A DNA stretch of 64,000 nucleotides, taken from contig OY987244.1 of assembly GCA_963920765.1 (NCBI GenBank), positions 23,106,358-23,170,357 on the forward strand. The letters are read 5' to 3'. The position numbers and the translations under genes were made by a program. Positions 15,844-27,319 of the stretch are shown in pieces; the stretch's first letter is position 1; each line of letters begins with the position of its first letter. The notes under the pieces were generated by a model, which was not told the DNA's origin, made no database searches, and saw nothing but the letters and a program-made list of their open reading frames with translations. The stretch comes from Ulota crispa. Taxonomy: Eukaryota > Streptophyta > Bryopsida > Orthotrichales > Orthotrichaceae.

Positions 15844-17705
15844 GTTTCTGGTACATCCTAGTTGAGACTAGGCACTCAATTGAATTTTTAATAGCTCAAA
15901 AGATCTTTATACTGGAGCTCAACTACGAGTCTCTTGGATTATTCTACGTTTCAGAATCCAGAGTAACCAAGCATGTTGCAAGCTTTGTAGTTAAAGGTGC
16001 ATAATAAGTCTGCTTCGAGAAGTCAAGAAATATTTCCACGAGCTACTGCTCGTAGAATCTTACTGAGGCAGCATTATATGTATGAGTAGCGATATTTGAG
16101 GTACTGCTCAAGCAGTATCTCTCTTATTTGTGTTATCCTAATAATAAATTATATGCATCGCATATCTAGCAAGTTTTCAGCTAGTTCTTAGCTGTCCAAA
16201 CGAAGACGAAACTAATCATGTGACTCATATCAAGTAACCCAGACAAGCGGTGTTTCTAAAGAGCGTAGCTGTGTCTGTGTCTTAGGACATTAGGGACAGA
16301 GAGTAACATAGGACAAAATACATGCCGCATAAAGGGTGTTTTTTCAAAAAATCAGTGTTTGGCTTTTAGGCCGTGGTAAACCAGGCTATCTCATTCTCAC
16401 GAGTTTTTTGATATATTCGTGTATCTTGGTTTATCTTGGGGCCAGAAAGAACAGATCCTATCCACTTTTTGAGAAAAGAAAAAGAAAAAGAGACGATTGC
16501 CGCAATGACTTGCTAGTATATGCAATCTGTACAACAAGCAATTTTGGACTTTTGAGAAGTTTGCATAGATACTCTAAAAAACCGAGTTTTAGAGATCAAG
16601 AGAGGAGAGGTTTTAGAGATAGAAAGTAACGTGCATGAAATTGCACGTTTCTCCAAGAGGCTATAGACCTCACCTGTGCCCATCCCAAACATTCAGACAA
16701 ACTAATGTTAAATGAGAGGGGATGCAACGGGTGTCTACAATCTATAGCGGTTGTTATCCCCTTCACAAGGAACAAACAAGTAAAAACAACACAAATTCTG
16801 ACTCTTTTATGCAAACATCACTCCTGCAAAAAACTTGTGTATGTTGGGTAGAAGCCATCGTATAAGCAAACAATATCCTCCTCTCTACGGAATCCAGTCC
16901 AGCTCCTTCATCGTAAGCAGTACTCATGCCTTGTCAATCAGAGATGCTACATTGATCAGCTGTAAGTGCAGACTAATCATGCTAAGACTAAGCATAAGCA
17001 AGTTCAGTAGTGTACGACTAGAGCAGTGTTTAGCATAATCAACAATAGGCGGGTGATTACCAGGAATCAAGAGAGACAATGGGAAGGTGAGCGGTCCTCA
17101 CAGGATCCAATTGTACTCATTAAATGGTATAGAGCTATAGTTAGCTTGGCCAATAGTTGTTGGCTGTAACTTTCATAAAAGCTTTTTTTTAAAAAGAAAT
17201 TGGCTAACAACCCTTGGTTTCCTCCTTCCTAGTTTTAAATTCAAGGTCGGAATAGTAGCATTATCCCATGTATTACTAGATAGTCGTAAGCAGCATATTA
17301 AACCGCTTGGTAGTATGACTTCATATTACTAATAATGCTAGAAAAAGAGCATATTTATTTTAATAATTCATCTCCAAAATGTCAAGTCAAATGAACTTTT
17401 TCAAAGGAAAAAGTGAGCTCCGACCAAATTATTAGGATCTAGTATAAGAACTCATATCATACTTAAATGAGTATATATAGAGCGTGATCTTGGAGGTTCT
17501 ATATGATGGTATTAGAAGCATTTAAAGAAACCTCATTCATAAAAGACATTAGAATCTTTTATGTGCACCGCATATATCATAGATATGTCTAGTTGTTGTA
17601 TTAGGTTAGGATTGGCTTAGTGGTCCCGTATCATGAGAAAAGACAAAGTTTTTAGGCTATTCTACCATCCTTTTTACTCTTTCTAAGAAGTAATAAATAG
17701 TGGGC
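15841..17705. other. Unassigned block downstream of poly(A)
   Basis: Sequence style differs from the surrounding DNA: lower AT content and several short hairpins such as GAGCTACTGCTC and TACTGCTCAAGCAGTA near 16040-16120. Open frames of 60-97 codons occur but none has a recognisable domain. It could be a piece of a retroelement or a foreign insertion; I cannot decide. Confidence 0.3.
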
Positions 17706-17709
17706 TTAA

Positions 17710-18628
17710 CCCCTAAAGGACCATTGTCCCTTTGAGGGACAAATGGAATTTCAGGCAGGTACCTACGGCCTCAATTTTTGTCTTAATTTTTTGAAACTTT
17801 TTTTGAAGATAGTAAAACACATTAGCTTTTGGGGAATCTAATTTTTATTCCAATTGATGCTAGGGAGCCAAAGTTGTGCCCAAATAAGCACAAATTTGGG
17901 GACTAGGGGCAGCAAAAAAAAATCTTACAAAAACTTGAAAAAAAAATAATTTTTTTTCTTATAGATTATATCTTTATCTACTTCTAGAGCTTTGATTCAT
18001 TCCATTTGGACTAGTTATGAGAAAGTTATGGACAATCTTGTTTTTTGGGCAACTCAAGCATCTTTTTGAAAAAATAACTTATAAACTTCACTTTTGAATG
18101 CAGATTTAACATTTTTTCAAAAAAATTTGTTGGAGAGGGTGAAGTTTGCTTTCTAGAACAATCTCACCATTGAGATTATTGTGTTTCAATTCCATTGCAT
18201 GGTTATTAGCAATTTAAGTTTTTCTTCAATCTCATACCTTCCTCTACCTAATGTTTCTTTAAAGAATGAAAATTAAGTATTCTTTTTTGATATTTTTTAC
18301 CAAGATTCCCAACTCAACTTCTCACCACAATAAAATAGAATTCCAAAGTTTGTGGTGCAAAACTTTTAAGTTAAAAATGTTCAAAGTTAAAAAATCTAAT
18401 CAAGCAAGGTGCAAAAAAAGTTGTTTTTTACTTTTTAAATGCAAATATCTTCCAATATGTGCAGTCAAAGTTCTTGAGTTTTGAATGACACATTCTTATA
18501 ATAGTCTAGCATAAGATCCTATGATCAGATATGCAAAATGCCTAATTTTCAAACTTTTTTACTCTTTGCCATAGAGGTGGCAATTTTGAGTGTCATTTGA
18601 CAAAATAAAGGCCATGGTCCTTTAGGGG
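17710..18628. mobile_element. TTAA-flanked element, copy P3
   Basis: Ends CCCCTAAAGGACCAT and, inverted, CCCCTAAAGGACCATGG, with TTAA on both sides (17706-17709, 18629-18632). Length 919 bp. Only about 15 bp at the tips are inverted-repeat; the interior is not a hairpin, unlike copy P1. No transposase frame is visible inside. Confidence 0.8.
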
Positions 18629-18632
18629 TTAA

Positions 18633-19067
18633 GGAGGCATATCCACTATTCTTAAAAGAGTATAGAGTAGCAATTTATAGCTATTATATTATTCAAGATC
18701 CAATACTTGTTTCAAGACTAGTACTTGAAAAAGGAATCTTGAAAAAAGAAAAAAGAAAAAAAGAAAAAAGTTTTTATTTTGTCTCGGGCAGCCCGAAAAA
18801 AGGGGCAGCGGCTGGAAAATGGTCGATTGGGCGGTACGAAGAACATCGATGAAGCGTTTGTCGTGGCATAAGCTTATTGGGCGCAACAAATGACATGCCA
18901 TATTCGAAACATTCTTGGAAGCCAGTGGCCATTTTTGCAAGCTAAAGTATTCTAGAAGGAGGATATTTTTTGAAGAGGAACGAGTTGTAATTTTTTTTAA
19001 TATCCTGATGCAGTATGACATGATGCATGACTTACATATCTATCAAAAGTCTAAAACATAATAATAT
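18633..19067. other. Intergenic, no gene seen
   Basis: AT-rich with a purine tract of AAAAAGAAAAA type near 18730-18770 and a slightly GC-richer patch at 18780-18870. A 110-codon minus-strand frame here has no recognisable domain. Confidence 0.35.
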
Positions 19068-19467
19068 TTGGGAATTGTTAATGCAACACTCTAAATTGCT
19101 AATAGGACACCTCCTGTGAGCATGAATGTGGTTTTTAATGCTAATTTTTTTATTTGGATCAAAAGATTTGTATCACCTTTAACATTCTAAGGCTATATTA
19201 AAAAAAATAGGTGTGCTTAAATTTTAAATTAAAAATATAGGACTTTTGAGTTACTTAAAGCAAAAACTTATAAAAAATTAGTATTGGTGCAATAATATTT
19301 CAACAAAAATTTGTATTTGTCATATTTTCTGTCAAGGAGGTGATAATGCCATGATTGAATGAGTGATGGACCATTTGAATAAATAAAAAATAGTACTAAA
19401 TTATCAAATTTCATGCTCACATGGGGTATCCCGTTAGCACTTTAGGGTGTCCCATTAGCAATTCCCT
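19068..19467. mobile_element. AGGGAATTG-family MITE
   Basis: About 400 bp. The left end GGGAATTGTTAATGC pairs with GCAATTCCCT on the right. The interior (GAGCATGAATGTGG, ATTTGGATCAAAAGATTTGT) matches the copy at 26602-27009 closely. The family tips are AGGGAATTG. Confidence 0.75.
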
Positions 19468-20103
19468 AATCTTTTATTTATAAAGCATCTAATAAAACTA
19501 AAGTGCACTGACCTTACAGATTGGATTTTTATCAATTTGGGAGTCCAACTATGAAAAAAAATTGCAATCATTAACTCATTGGATTTATAGAAGTCTTACA
19601 AAGAAGACTTGGAAATAAAAATTTTAATGGTTTGCAATAAAGTGGGCTTGCTGGTTGCCAACACCCTATTTTGTTGTAATGGTTGCATGTCAATTGTGTT
19701 CACATTGTATACGCAATTCTAATTTAACAAAAACTGTGCAAGTATAGACTCAATAACCCCTTTGACATAAGAATAAAAAAATAAAAAGGCTGTAAACCTA
19801 TGCAATGACTAAACGTGTAATACAATATAATAGATTGACAAAAGTAACATCCTTTATACATTAAATAAAATCACAAATTTTTCAATAAGAATTAGGATTT
19901 GTGACGCATCTCAATCAAATCTATTGATCCAATATGAATCACTTGAATCTTACATTTGTCACAACAGTATTATGTGTGGAATTGACATTTTAGTTTTCAA
20001 GTTTGATTTATATTTGGTTTATTCGTTATAAATAATTTACATGCTGATACTTTTATTTGTGTACATTCATTGAATTGCTTGTATACATAGTTCTATGTAC
20101 AAA

Positions 20104-20245
20104 CACTACAAGAAATTTGTATTCATCACTACTTAAATTATTTATGACTACATGTGGTCATATTGACCAGTCAATTAGTCTTAGTTGTGTTAATTTTTTT
20201 TGTAGTCAAAATCCTTAATAAAAAATGACCCTTTTTCTTGTAGTG
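20104..20245. mobile_element. CACTA-type miniature element
   Basis: 142 bp beginning CACTACAAGAAA and ending with the complementary CTTGTAGTG. AAA occurs on both sides, consistent with a 3-bp target duplication. CACTACAAGAAA is the classic terminal sequence of plant CACTA (EnSpm/CMC) transposons. It is far too short to code for a transposase. Confidence 0.8.
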
Positions 20246-20852
20246 AAAAAAAATTCAAACACTTTTTCACAAAGTCCAAGATGTATCAAATTAAATTTTA
20301 CCTATATGTTATCTTTTCATTTGTAATTGAATTTTGGACACCTAATCTTATCCCTTCATTTTTAATTGACTTGCAAAGATCAATGTCATACTCAATTGAG
20401 AATTATCAAATCATTTGACCTCATGAGGTTTTGTAATAAAGTCTACAAATGAATTCCTCAAAATTTGAAGGGAAATTATTGAAGTCCAAAATCTTCAAAT
20501 TCAAATTTGTGTCCTAGATTCTATTTTATAGACACAAGTGAAGTATTACATTTTATTGTTGAAACATAAATGTTTACAATCAAAGGAAAGATGGGTGGAT
20601 TTGTGTTTTAACCCCTAAAAACCAAGCGCCTGATGAAGAGGCCAATTTTGTATCAATAGCCAATTCCCTTGATCATGAAACACATACATTGGCTGTTTTA
20701 TGAATGTGTTCTTGGTTGTAATTACACTCAAATTATGGTCTTGCTTATAAAACTTATTTCCTTATTCGTAATTCCCTCGTAGAAGAATGATTGGAATAAG
20801 AATAATAGAATAACAATCTCCATAACACTACCTTGAGGATCATGAAAACTAA
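20246..20852. other. AT-rich intergenic with an orphan TTAA-CCCC end
   Basis: No gene seen. A left-type TTAACCCCTAAAAACC end lies at 20608. No matching right end was found before unrelated elements begin. Confidence 0.4.
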
Positions 20853-22089
20853 GGGAAGATTTGATAGACATCCCTGAAGTTTACAATATTTGTACAAATG
20901 TTTCTAGTTTTTCAGAAATTGCACAGATATCCTTGACATGTCATTATAACTGCAGAAATATTTTTCTCCACATTTATCAAAGGTAAGTTGTCATATAATA
21001 GGAAATGGAAAGGTTCACAATCAGGTTTTTTTTTCTTGGCAAATCTTTGCTTAAATCTTACCTGAAATTGCCACTTGCTCCCAATACACTAAGAAATTTT
21101 AAGGGATAAAGCGGATGAGTTGGCCAAAGTTCCTTCTTTGGCAAACCCCAAATTTGCCAGTTTTTGGATGAAAGTACCTTGTATTAGTAAACGCATTGGA
21201 TGAACATGCACACCTTATTCATTCTTTCCAATTACAGGTAATTTTTCCTTACTTGCGTGCAGTCTGAGGTGCAGGTCGCTCTACCTCAACAAATATTAAA
21301 AAAAAACCATGTTCATAGCACAAGTAATTTCCAAAAGTAGATGACTTGCACCTTGATTAATGTGGAGAAGACTATTTCCACAATTTTGAATGTAAGGTAG
21401 GAGGCTTGTGAATGGACCATCTAAGGGAAACTGCGCTCTTGGAGCAAAAACCAGGGCAGCTTGGTAAAATAATAATATTTTTTGTAGAAAGCCAAAGAAG
21501 AGACAATTTTGTGGCCGTTTAATGTGATTTTTTTTGAGTTATTACGAATTAACTACAATTTATCAAAACAAAAGGTGCATAGGTAGCTATTCTTGATCAT
21601 AGGTGGTAGCATTCATGATGCAAAGGCGGCTTGTATATGGAGCACATGAGTCCAAAAAGCAACCACTACAAAGCCAAGAATGCTCCAATAAGGCTCTTGA
21701 AGTTGCAAGAACCCCATTCCATATTCTAATACTCAAATTATGATTGAAAACCCGTTTTCATTTATTTTAATATGACATATATGTGTATTTCACTAAAAGA
21801 CAAATGTGAACACAATTATGACATGTCCAATAAGCACACTCAAAAGTGACTCATATCACTCTCTTAAGTTCCTAAAACGGTGCATGCACTAGTACAATTT
21901 CTGAACATAAAAAATGTGACCCATTCAAAAATTTGTACACACTATTTTTGGAAGTTCTACATGGTCTGTTCAAAATGCCCACTTTGAATAAGAGCCTCCT
22001 ACCTAATGCCCAGGATATGTATGCAATTTTTGAAAAACTAGGGGCATTTTCACTATTGCAAAATTCAAGAACATCCATCAAAATTTCCC
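20853..22089. mobile_element. Inverted-repeat element with GGGAAGATTTGATAG ends
   Basis: About 1.24 kb with end repeats of roughly 85 bp: the left arm reads GACATCC, TTTACAATATTTG and TTTTTCAGAAATTGCAC in order, and the right arm has the same words inverted. A 322-bp relative lies at 54343-54664. The interior has no transposase frame, so it is non-autonomous. Confidence 0.7.
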
Positions 22090-22166
22090 GTAAATGAAAG
22101 TAATTGTGAGTAATTTGAATGTCCATGGCAAGACTCACAGAGAACCAATGTTTAGTTCATTGTCAA

Positions 22167-23060
22167 CTCCTAAAGGCCTAAGAGGTACCTTGGGGGCGAG
22201 GTGGGGTTTTGGGCATGTATTTATAGCTAAACTACTTTGGAAATTTTATGGAAGATGGGGAATTCAAAGATTTGTGTGGGCATCTGATTCTTTCTTCATT
22301 TTGATATTTATTAAAGAAGTTATGCATGAATAACTGAAAAATAGGGGAGAATTGGGTATCTACAAAAAATTGCATTTTTTTAAAATAAAATTTTGAAATT
22401 GGTTCTTTAGATTTATATGTGTGTGGGAAGCTTTGAATCATTCAATTCTAATGGATGAGATGAAAGTTATGAGAAGTTTTAGTTTGCAGGTAAATATGAG
22501 ACTCTCAAACCTCCATTGCTTTTGCCCCTTGTGAACTTTGGTGCTTTACTTTTTTGAACTCTTTGTGTATTTTTTTTTACTCTTATTTTTTCCAAATTGT
22601 AGTAGACTAAGATTCCTTGGTTTTCACCATTGGGATTAAAGTAATTCAGATTTCTCAATTTTACATAAATCCTCCAATTTTGCCTAGTGTATATGCGAAT
22701 TTCATGACCTTATGGCGTTGCAAGATTATACAAAGTATGATTCACACCTCCAATTCATTTGAAAATTCTCCCACACATACCTAATTTGGTCTTCTACATG
22801 GGAAAAACAGCATCTACTTTTACTAGAGCAATTTTTTGATATAGGAGTGGCCAGAGGCTTTTGAAACTTTTGGACAGTAGAGAAAAAAATAATTACTTTA
22901 GATGTGAATACTTCACTCCTCAAATACCTCCCATAATCTAGGGCAAGATCCTATGGTTGGATTTCCAAAAAAAACATTTTTTCCTACATTTCTACTTATT
23001 CCCCCAAAAGTGACAGTTCTTAGTGACTTTCACAAAAAAAAGGGCTTGGGCCTTTAGGGG
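22167..23060. mobile_element. Degenerate TTAA-family element, copy P5
   Basis: Ends CTCCTAAAGGCC and, inverted, CCCCTAAAGGCCC. The flanks have decayed from TTAA (TCAA on the left, AAAC on the right). The left interior (TAGCTAAACTACTTTG, GATTTGTGTGGGCATC) is homologous to one arm of copy P1 at 10.6 kb, and the match continues to about 22500. The right part is different. Confidence 0.65.
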
Positions 23061-23811
23061 AAACCAACTACTGTACGTTGCAATACAAGAATAGGAAACT
23101 TTTCATGTATGCTTATGAAAATCTGGTTGAAGGTGAGAAATGCCAGATATTAGCAGTTTTTTAAATAAAATTTCTCCCTCTACATTGATCCACAAGGTAG
23201 CAAGGGAGCCAAGGTGGATTGCCCCGTAAATGAATGGGGTTGGGAGCTTGATCATCAAATTTATGAGTTTCTGAGGTCAATATGCAAAAACTCCGTTTTT
23301 TTATATTTCAGAAATTGTAAAAGTTAAAATTTTACTACCATGGAATCGGAATTGGAAATTTTGAATTCATATTTAGATTCCAAAACCCTACTATCATCTA
23401 GGAACCCTGAAAGAGAACAATACCAACCAACCCTAAAATGAGGACAAATTGTTACTTTCACCCTTACCTATAAAATCACTAACATTTTCCACCCTGACCC
23501 AAAAATATGAATGTGCAAATGGACAGACCTCCGAGGCCCATTCATCCAGGCGATGGGGCAATAAGGGGTCAGTTCACCCCGGCCTAGCAAGGGCCAAGGG
23601 CTGCCCTTGCTCATTGGGAACATGCAGGGTTATAAGCAACTTGGATCTTGCCCAATGCATTGATACAACGTGGTGAACACAGATAGGACGGTATTCGGAG
23701 CTGCCAATCTCATGCCGTATCAGCTTTGCCAATTTGGCCACTTGGCAAATGGCCAAGTTGCCGCTTTACCGTAATGTGACAATTTACAAACGTGGTGTCA
23801 TGCACTAACCC
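23061..23811. other. Intergenic, no gene seen
   Basis: Contains a GC-richer patch at 23520-23640 with GGCC-rich words, and an imperfect GCCAATTTGGCC/GGCAAATGGCC hairpin near 23730. No coding or RNA gene recognised. Confidence 0.3.
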
Positions 23812-23815
23812 TTAA

Positions 23816-24227
23816 CGCCTGAGCGCCCAGAGTTATTTCTGGATTTAGGAGAAAATGAGGGGTTTAAATGGCACTACAGCTTGGAAAATTATATGTGGAA
23901 AAAGTGACTATAGGATTTGAAAAAGGACTACCTTTTGTGCTGATGGGGAGCAGTCATGGTTGTTTTCACCGTACAAATTAAGAGAAAAAATGAGATAAAT
24001 TTGTGGGCCCCAACAACAAGATCCTGTCGTTGGGGCCCACAAATTTATCTCATTTTTTCTCTTAATTTGTATGGTGAAAACAACCATGACTGCTCCCCAT
24101 CAGCACAGAAGGTAGTCCTTTTTCAAATCCTACGGTCACTTTTCTTGAATATAATTTTCCAAGTTGTGGTGGCCATTAAACCCCTCATTTTCTCCTAAAT
24201 CCAAAAATAACTTTGGGCGCTCAGGGG
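23816..24227. mobile_element. TTAA-flanked hairpin MITE, copy P6 (GAGCGCCC subfamily)
   Basis: A palindrome of 412 bp centred near 24021. Ends CGCCTGAGCGCCC on the left (one base off CCCC) and, inverted, CCCCTGAGCGCCC on the right. TTAA lies at 23812-23815 and 24228-24231. The arms are nearly identical. Confidence 0.85.
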
Positions 24228-24230
24228 TTA

Positions 24231-24450
24231 AGGTAGACAAACCCAATCCCATTTGTCTCCCCAATACCACTCGAATGTACAAGAGTGGTTTTTTTTAGGG
24301 TTGAAATCTAGGCACTTCATAGATGCCCTATTTTTTAAAGACCTAAAAAATAGGGCATCTATGAAGTGCCTAGATTTCAACCCTAAAAAAAACCACTCTT
24401 GTACATTCGAGTGGTATTGGGGAGACAAATGGGATTGGGTTTGTCTACCT
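24231..24450. mobile_element. Near-perfect 220-bp hairpin, AGGTAGAC ends, TA flanks
   Basis: The arms from AGGTAGACAAACCC to the centre near 24340 are almost exactly complementary. TA lies on both sides (24229-24230, 24451-24452), as in Tc1/mariner-type MITEs. It abuts, and shares a base with, the right TTAA of copy P6, so it probably inserted at that edge. Because of the palindrome both strands encode the same 66-codon open frame, which is an artefact. Confidence 0.8.
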
Positions 24451-24451
24451 T

Positions 24452-24964
24452 AGGCATCTGTAATAATCATCGGGAAAACTCCCGACAAAGATCCCGGTAC
24501 TTTTGTTTGGTCTATTAATAGACAAGGAATTTGACCATAAATTTTTAATGACTTGAAGGGAATTGAAAATATCATTGTGAAAACGTAATAATATTTGGGT
24601 TTGGACATTGCATGATTTAGATTTATCCCATCAAATGTTAGCTAACTCCCAAAAAGCTGAGGCCCCTCCAAAATCAAGCCAAAATAAGAAATTTTTTATA
24701 AAGGGGTTGGTACATTCACCAACCCTTTTACAAAAAATTCCTTATTTAGGCCTGATTTGGAGGGACCTCTAAATTTTTTGGAAATTAGCTAACATTTGAT
24801 GGGATAAATTTAAGTTATGCAATGTCCAAATCCAAAGATTATTACATTTTCACAATGATATTTTCAATTCCCTTCACATCATTAAAAATTTATGATCAAA
24901 TTCCTTGTTTATTAAAAGACCAGACTAAAGTACTGGGATCCTTGCTGGGAGTTCAGATGCCCTT
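24452..24964. mobile_element. Long inverted-repeat MITE with GGCATCTG ends
   Basis: About 510 bp. The left arm (GGCATCTG, ATCCCGGTAC, GACAAGGAATTTGA, GAAGGGAATTGAAAATATC) reappears inverted on the right up to GGGAGTTCAGATGCCC. The centre is near 24710. The arms are about 85-90 percent alike by eye, so this is older than its left neighbour. Confidence 0.75.
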
Positions 24965-25267
24965 AGACTTACGGATTGAAGGGGATAACCATAATCACTG
25001 AAGCAGTAATCTTAAATGTGATTTTCATAATTAGCTCAAGGGACAATAAATAATATCGCTTAACCCTTGGTCCAATGTGTCATATGAAGTGTTCGGTGGA
25101 TGATATCTCAAACTTGTGAGGATTTTATTTTAAAATTTTAACCCCTAAAAGGCCCAAGTCGCGCTGTTTTTAGCAACATAGCGGTATTGGTCAGCTCACT
25201 ACAAATGAAATGTTCATCTTTTGTCTTTGAAATTTTCACATATGATGTGCCCAAGGAGAAGCTTTAA

Positions 25268-25507
25268 CCCTTGAGTGGCCAGCTTGTGAATGCAAGAGAG
25301 ACCTGGATATGGTACTACCATTGAAATTGATTTCAAAAACACAAATTCACAAAAAGTGATTATAGAAATTGGTAGGGGACAACAATGCGGATCAATTAGT
25401 CCAAAATGAAGAGTGGTTCACCATTTGAAAGACATTAATTATAATAGTCAAAGTTAAGTTGACCTTTTTGGAGTGTAACAAAATCCCATTGGTGGGGCGC
25501 TCATGGG
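25268..25507. mobile_element. TTAA-flanked MITE P8 nested in P7
   Basis: 240 bp, ends CCCTTGAGTGGCC and, inverted, CCCATGAGCGCCC, with TTAA on each side (25264-25267, 25508-25511). The opposite arm of the host hairpin at about 27580-27605 keeps the uninterrupted site (GAGAAACTTCAAGGTCC on the reverse strand), where TCAA stands for the single TTAA. The insertion therefore duplicated TTAA. Confidence 0.85.
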
Positions 25508-25556
25508 TTAAGGTCCAACAATTTTCATAACTTTTGACTTCATGATTCAAAAGTTA

Positions 25557-26044
25557 AGGTAGAGGGCTCTAAAATGGTGCGGGTTCTAAAACAGTGCACT
25601 TCTAGGAATGGCTGACAGATTCCCCTCAAATATCTATTGCTGTCATTGATGAGTTAGGTGAGCTCAGCTAGCTGAGCTCACCTAACTCATCAATGACAGC
25701 AATAGATATTTGAGGGGAATCTGTCAGCCATTCCTAGAAACTAAGCCCACTTAACTCATTAATAGGGGGTTTCAAATATGCCATTCACCATGAATTTTGT
25801 GCATGTGAATGAAATTGGTGGATAACACGGCCAAATCAAGCAATGAACGAGTCATGATGACCTCCCAGAGGTTGTCATAGCGTATTCACTGATGAACGAA
25901 AAGTTGTTCATGACCATTTGTTCATCATTTTTCTGAGATATATGAAACCCCCTAATGATAGTAATAGATATTTGAGGGGAACCTATTAGCCATTCCTAGA
26001 AGTGCACCATTTTAGAACCTGTACCATTTTAGAGCCCTCTACCT
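25557..26044. mobile_element. TA-flanked MITE with AGGTAGAGGG ends, nested in P7
   Basis: 488 bp; ends AGGTAGAGGGCTCTAAAATGG and its complement. Flanked by TA at 25555-25556 and 26045-26046. The opposite arm of P7 shows one TA at the same place (GTTATTGCATG), so TA is the duplicated target. Inside is a second, strong palindrome centred near 25670 (TGAGCTCAGCTAGCTGAGCTCA). Confidence 0.8.
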
Positions 26045-26118
26045 TATTACATAATATGTAAATTTTTTTTGAACTCTGAGCAGCTTGGGCAACTTAGAAA
26101 ACTTCTTTAAAATTTATA

Positions 26119-26170
<52 letters not shown>

Positions 26171-26174
<4 letters not shown>

Positions 26175-26560
26175 AATTGCTAAAGCTACACCCCTATAAG
26201 CATGTATTTTGCAAGTTCAATGTTATTTTTTTAAATCAAAGTGGTCCATCATTCATTCAATCAAGGCATTACCAACTTCTTGAGAGAAAGAAAAATAAAT
26301 ATAAATTTGTGTTGAACTTTTATCGCACCATTGCTATTTTCTTGATGTATTTTTACTTTTAATATTTCAAAAGTCCTATATTCTTAGTTTCAAATTTAAG
26401 CGCTTCCATTTTTTTTTTTAATATAGTGATAGAATGATAAAGATGAATCCAATCTTTTGATCCAAATTTAGAAAATCAAAATTAAATTCTCATAGTTCAT
26501 GCTCAAAGCACATTGTGGGGTGTGGCGTTAGCAAATTTGGGTGTGGCTTTAGCAATTCCC

Positions 26561-26561
<1 letters not shown>
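26171..26561. mobile_element. AGGGAATTG-family MITE in (AT)n, copy 1
   Basis: 391 bp from AGGGAATTGCTAAAGC to GCTTTAGCAATTCCCT, with AT/TA repeats on both sides. Compared with the next copy its interior is inverted (GTGATAGAATGATAAAGATG and TTTTGATCCAAAT). Confidence 0.8.
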
Positions 26562-26591
<30 letters not shown>

Positions 26592-26601
26592 GTATATATA
26601 T

Positions 26602-27008
26602 AGGGAATTACTACAACAACACCCTAATTGCTAACGTGACACCCCCTCTGAGCATGAAAATGTGATTTTTAATGCTGATTTTGTTGATTATTTTATTTGG
26701 ATCAAAAGATTTGTTTCACTTTTATCATTCTAAGGCTATACGAAAAAAATTTAGGTGTGCTTAAATTTGAAACTAAAAATATAGGACTTTTGTGTTACTT
26801 AAAGCAAAAATATATCAAAAAATAGTACTGGTGCAATAATATTTAAAAAAAAAATTGGATTTTTCATATTTTCTTTCAAGAAGGTGATAATGTTGTGATT
26901 GAATGAATGATGGATAATTTAATAAATCAAAATAGCACTAAATTATCAAATTTCATGCTCAGAGGGGATGTCTTGTTAGCAATTTAGGGTGTTGCTATAG
27001 TAATTCCC

Positions 27009-27009
<1 letters not shown>
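26602..27009. mobile_element. AGGGAATTA-family MITE in (AT)n, copy 2
   Basis: 408 bp from AGGGAATTACTACAAC to GTTGCTATAGTAATTCCCT, with AT tracts on both sides. The interior matches 19068-19467 (CATTCTAAGGCTATA, ATTTCATGCTCA). Such elements seem to prefer TA-rich targets. Confidence 0.8.
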
Positions 27010-27098
<89 letters not shown>

Positions 27099-27200
27099 TG
27101 GTTCTTTAGAGTTATATATACATGAGAAGCTTTGAATTGTTCAATTTTGATTAATGAAATGATAGTTATGAGAAGTTTTAGTTTGTGGGTAGGTATAGAG

Positions 27201-27319
27201 CAAGGCATTTTTTTCTAGGCAAAAACCTAGCAAGTGTCAACAGCAACTTGGTTTAAATTGCAAGGGACCACTAGCAATTGGTCAAACCTGTCAGGTTTTT
27301 GCCAAAAAAAAATGCCTTG
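27201..27319. mobile_element. hAT-like miniature element with 8-bp target duplication
   Basis: 119 bp with ends CAAGGCATTTTTTTC and its near-complement. The 8 bp GTATAGAG stand exactly on both sides (27193-27200, 27320-27327). An 8-bp duplication with starts of CA(A/G) type suits the hAT superfamily. It lies at the fold of the P7 hairpin. Confidence 0.8.

Larger units (their letters stand above)
26101..27092. repeat. (AT)n microsatellite split by two insertions
   Basis: TATATA tracts at about 26105-26170, 26562-26601 and 27010-27092 were one AT microsatellite in the P7 arm, now separated by the two AGGGAATT-family elements. The short open frames of Tyr and Ile repeats here are artefacts. Confidence 0.85.

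Noticed and set aside
24228..24453. Identical 66-codon frames on both strands
   Set aside because: They follow necessarily from the perfect palindrome and have no coding signal.
27008..27208. Tyr/Ile repeat open frame
   Set aside because: It is a translation of an (AT)n microsatellite.
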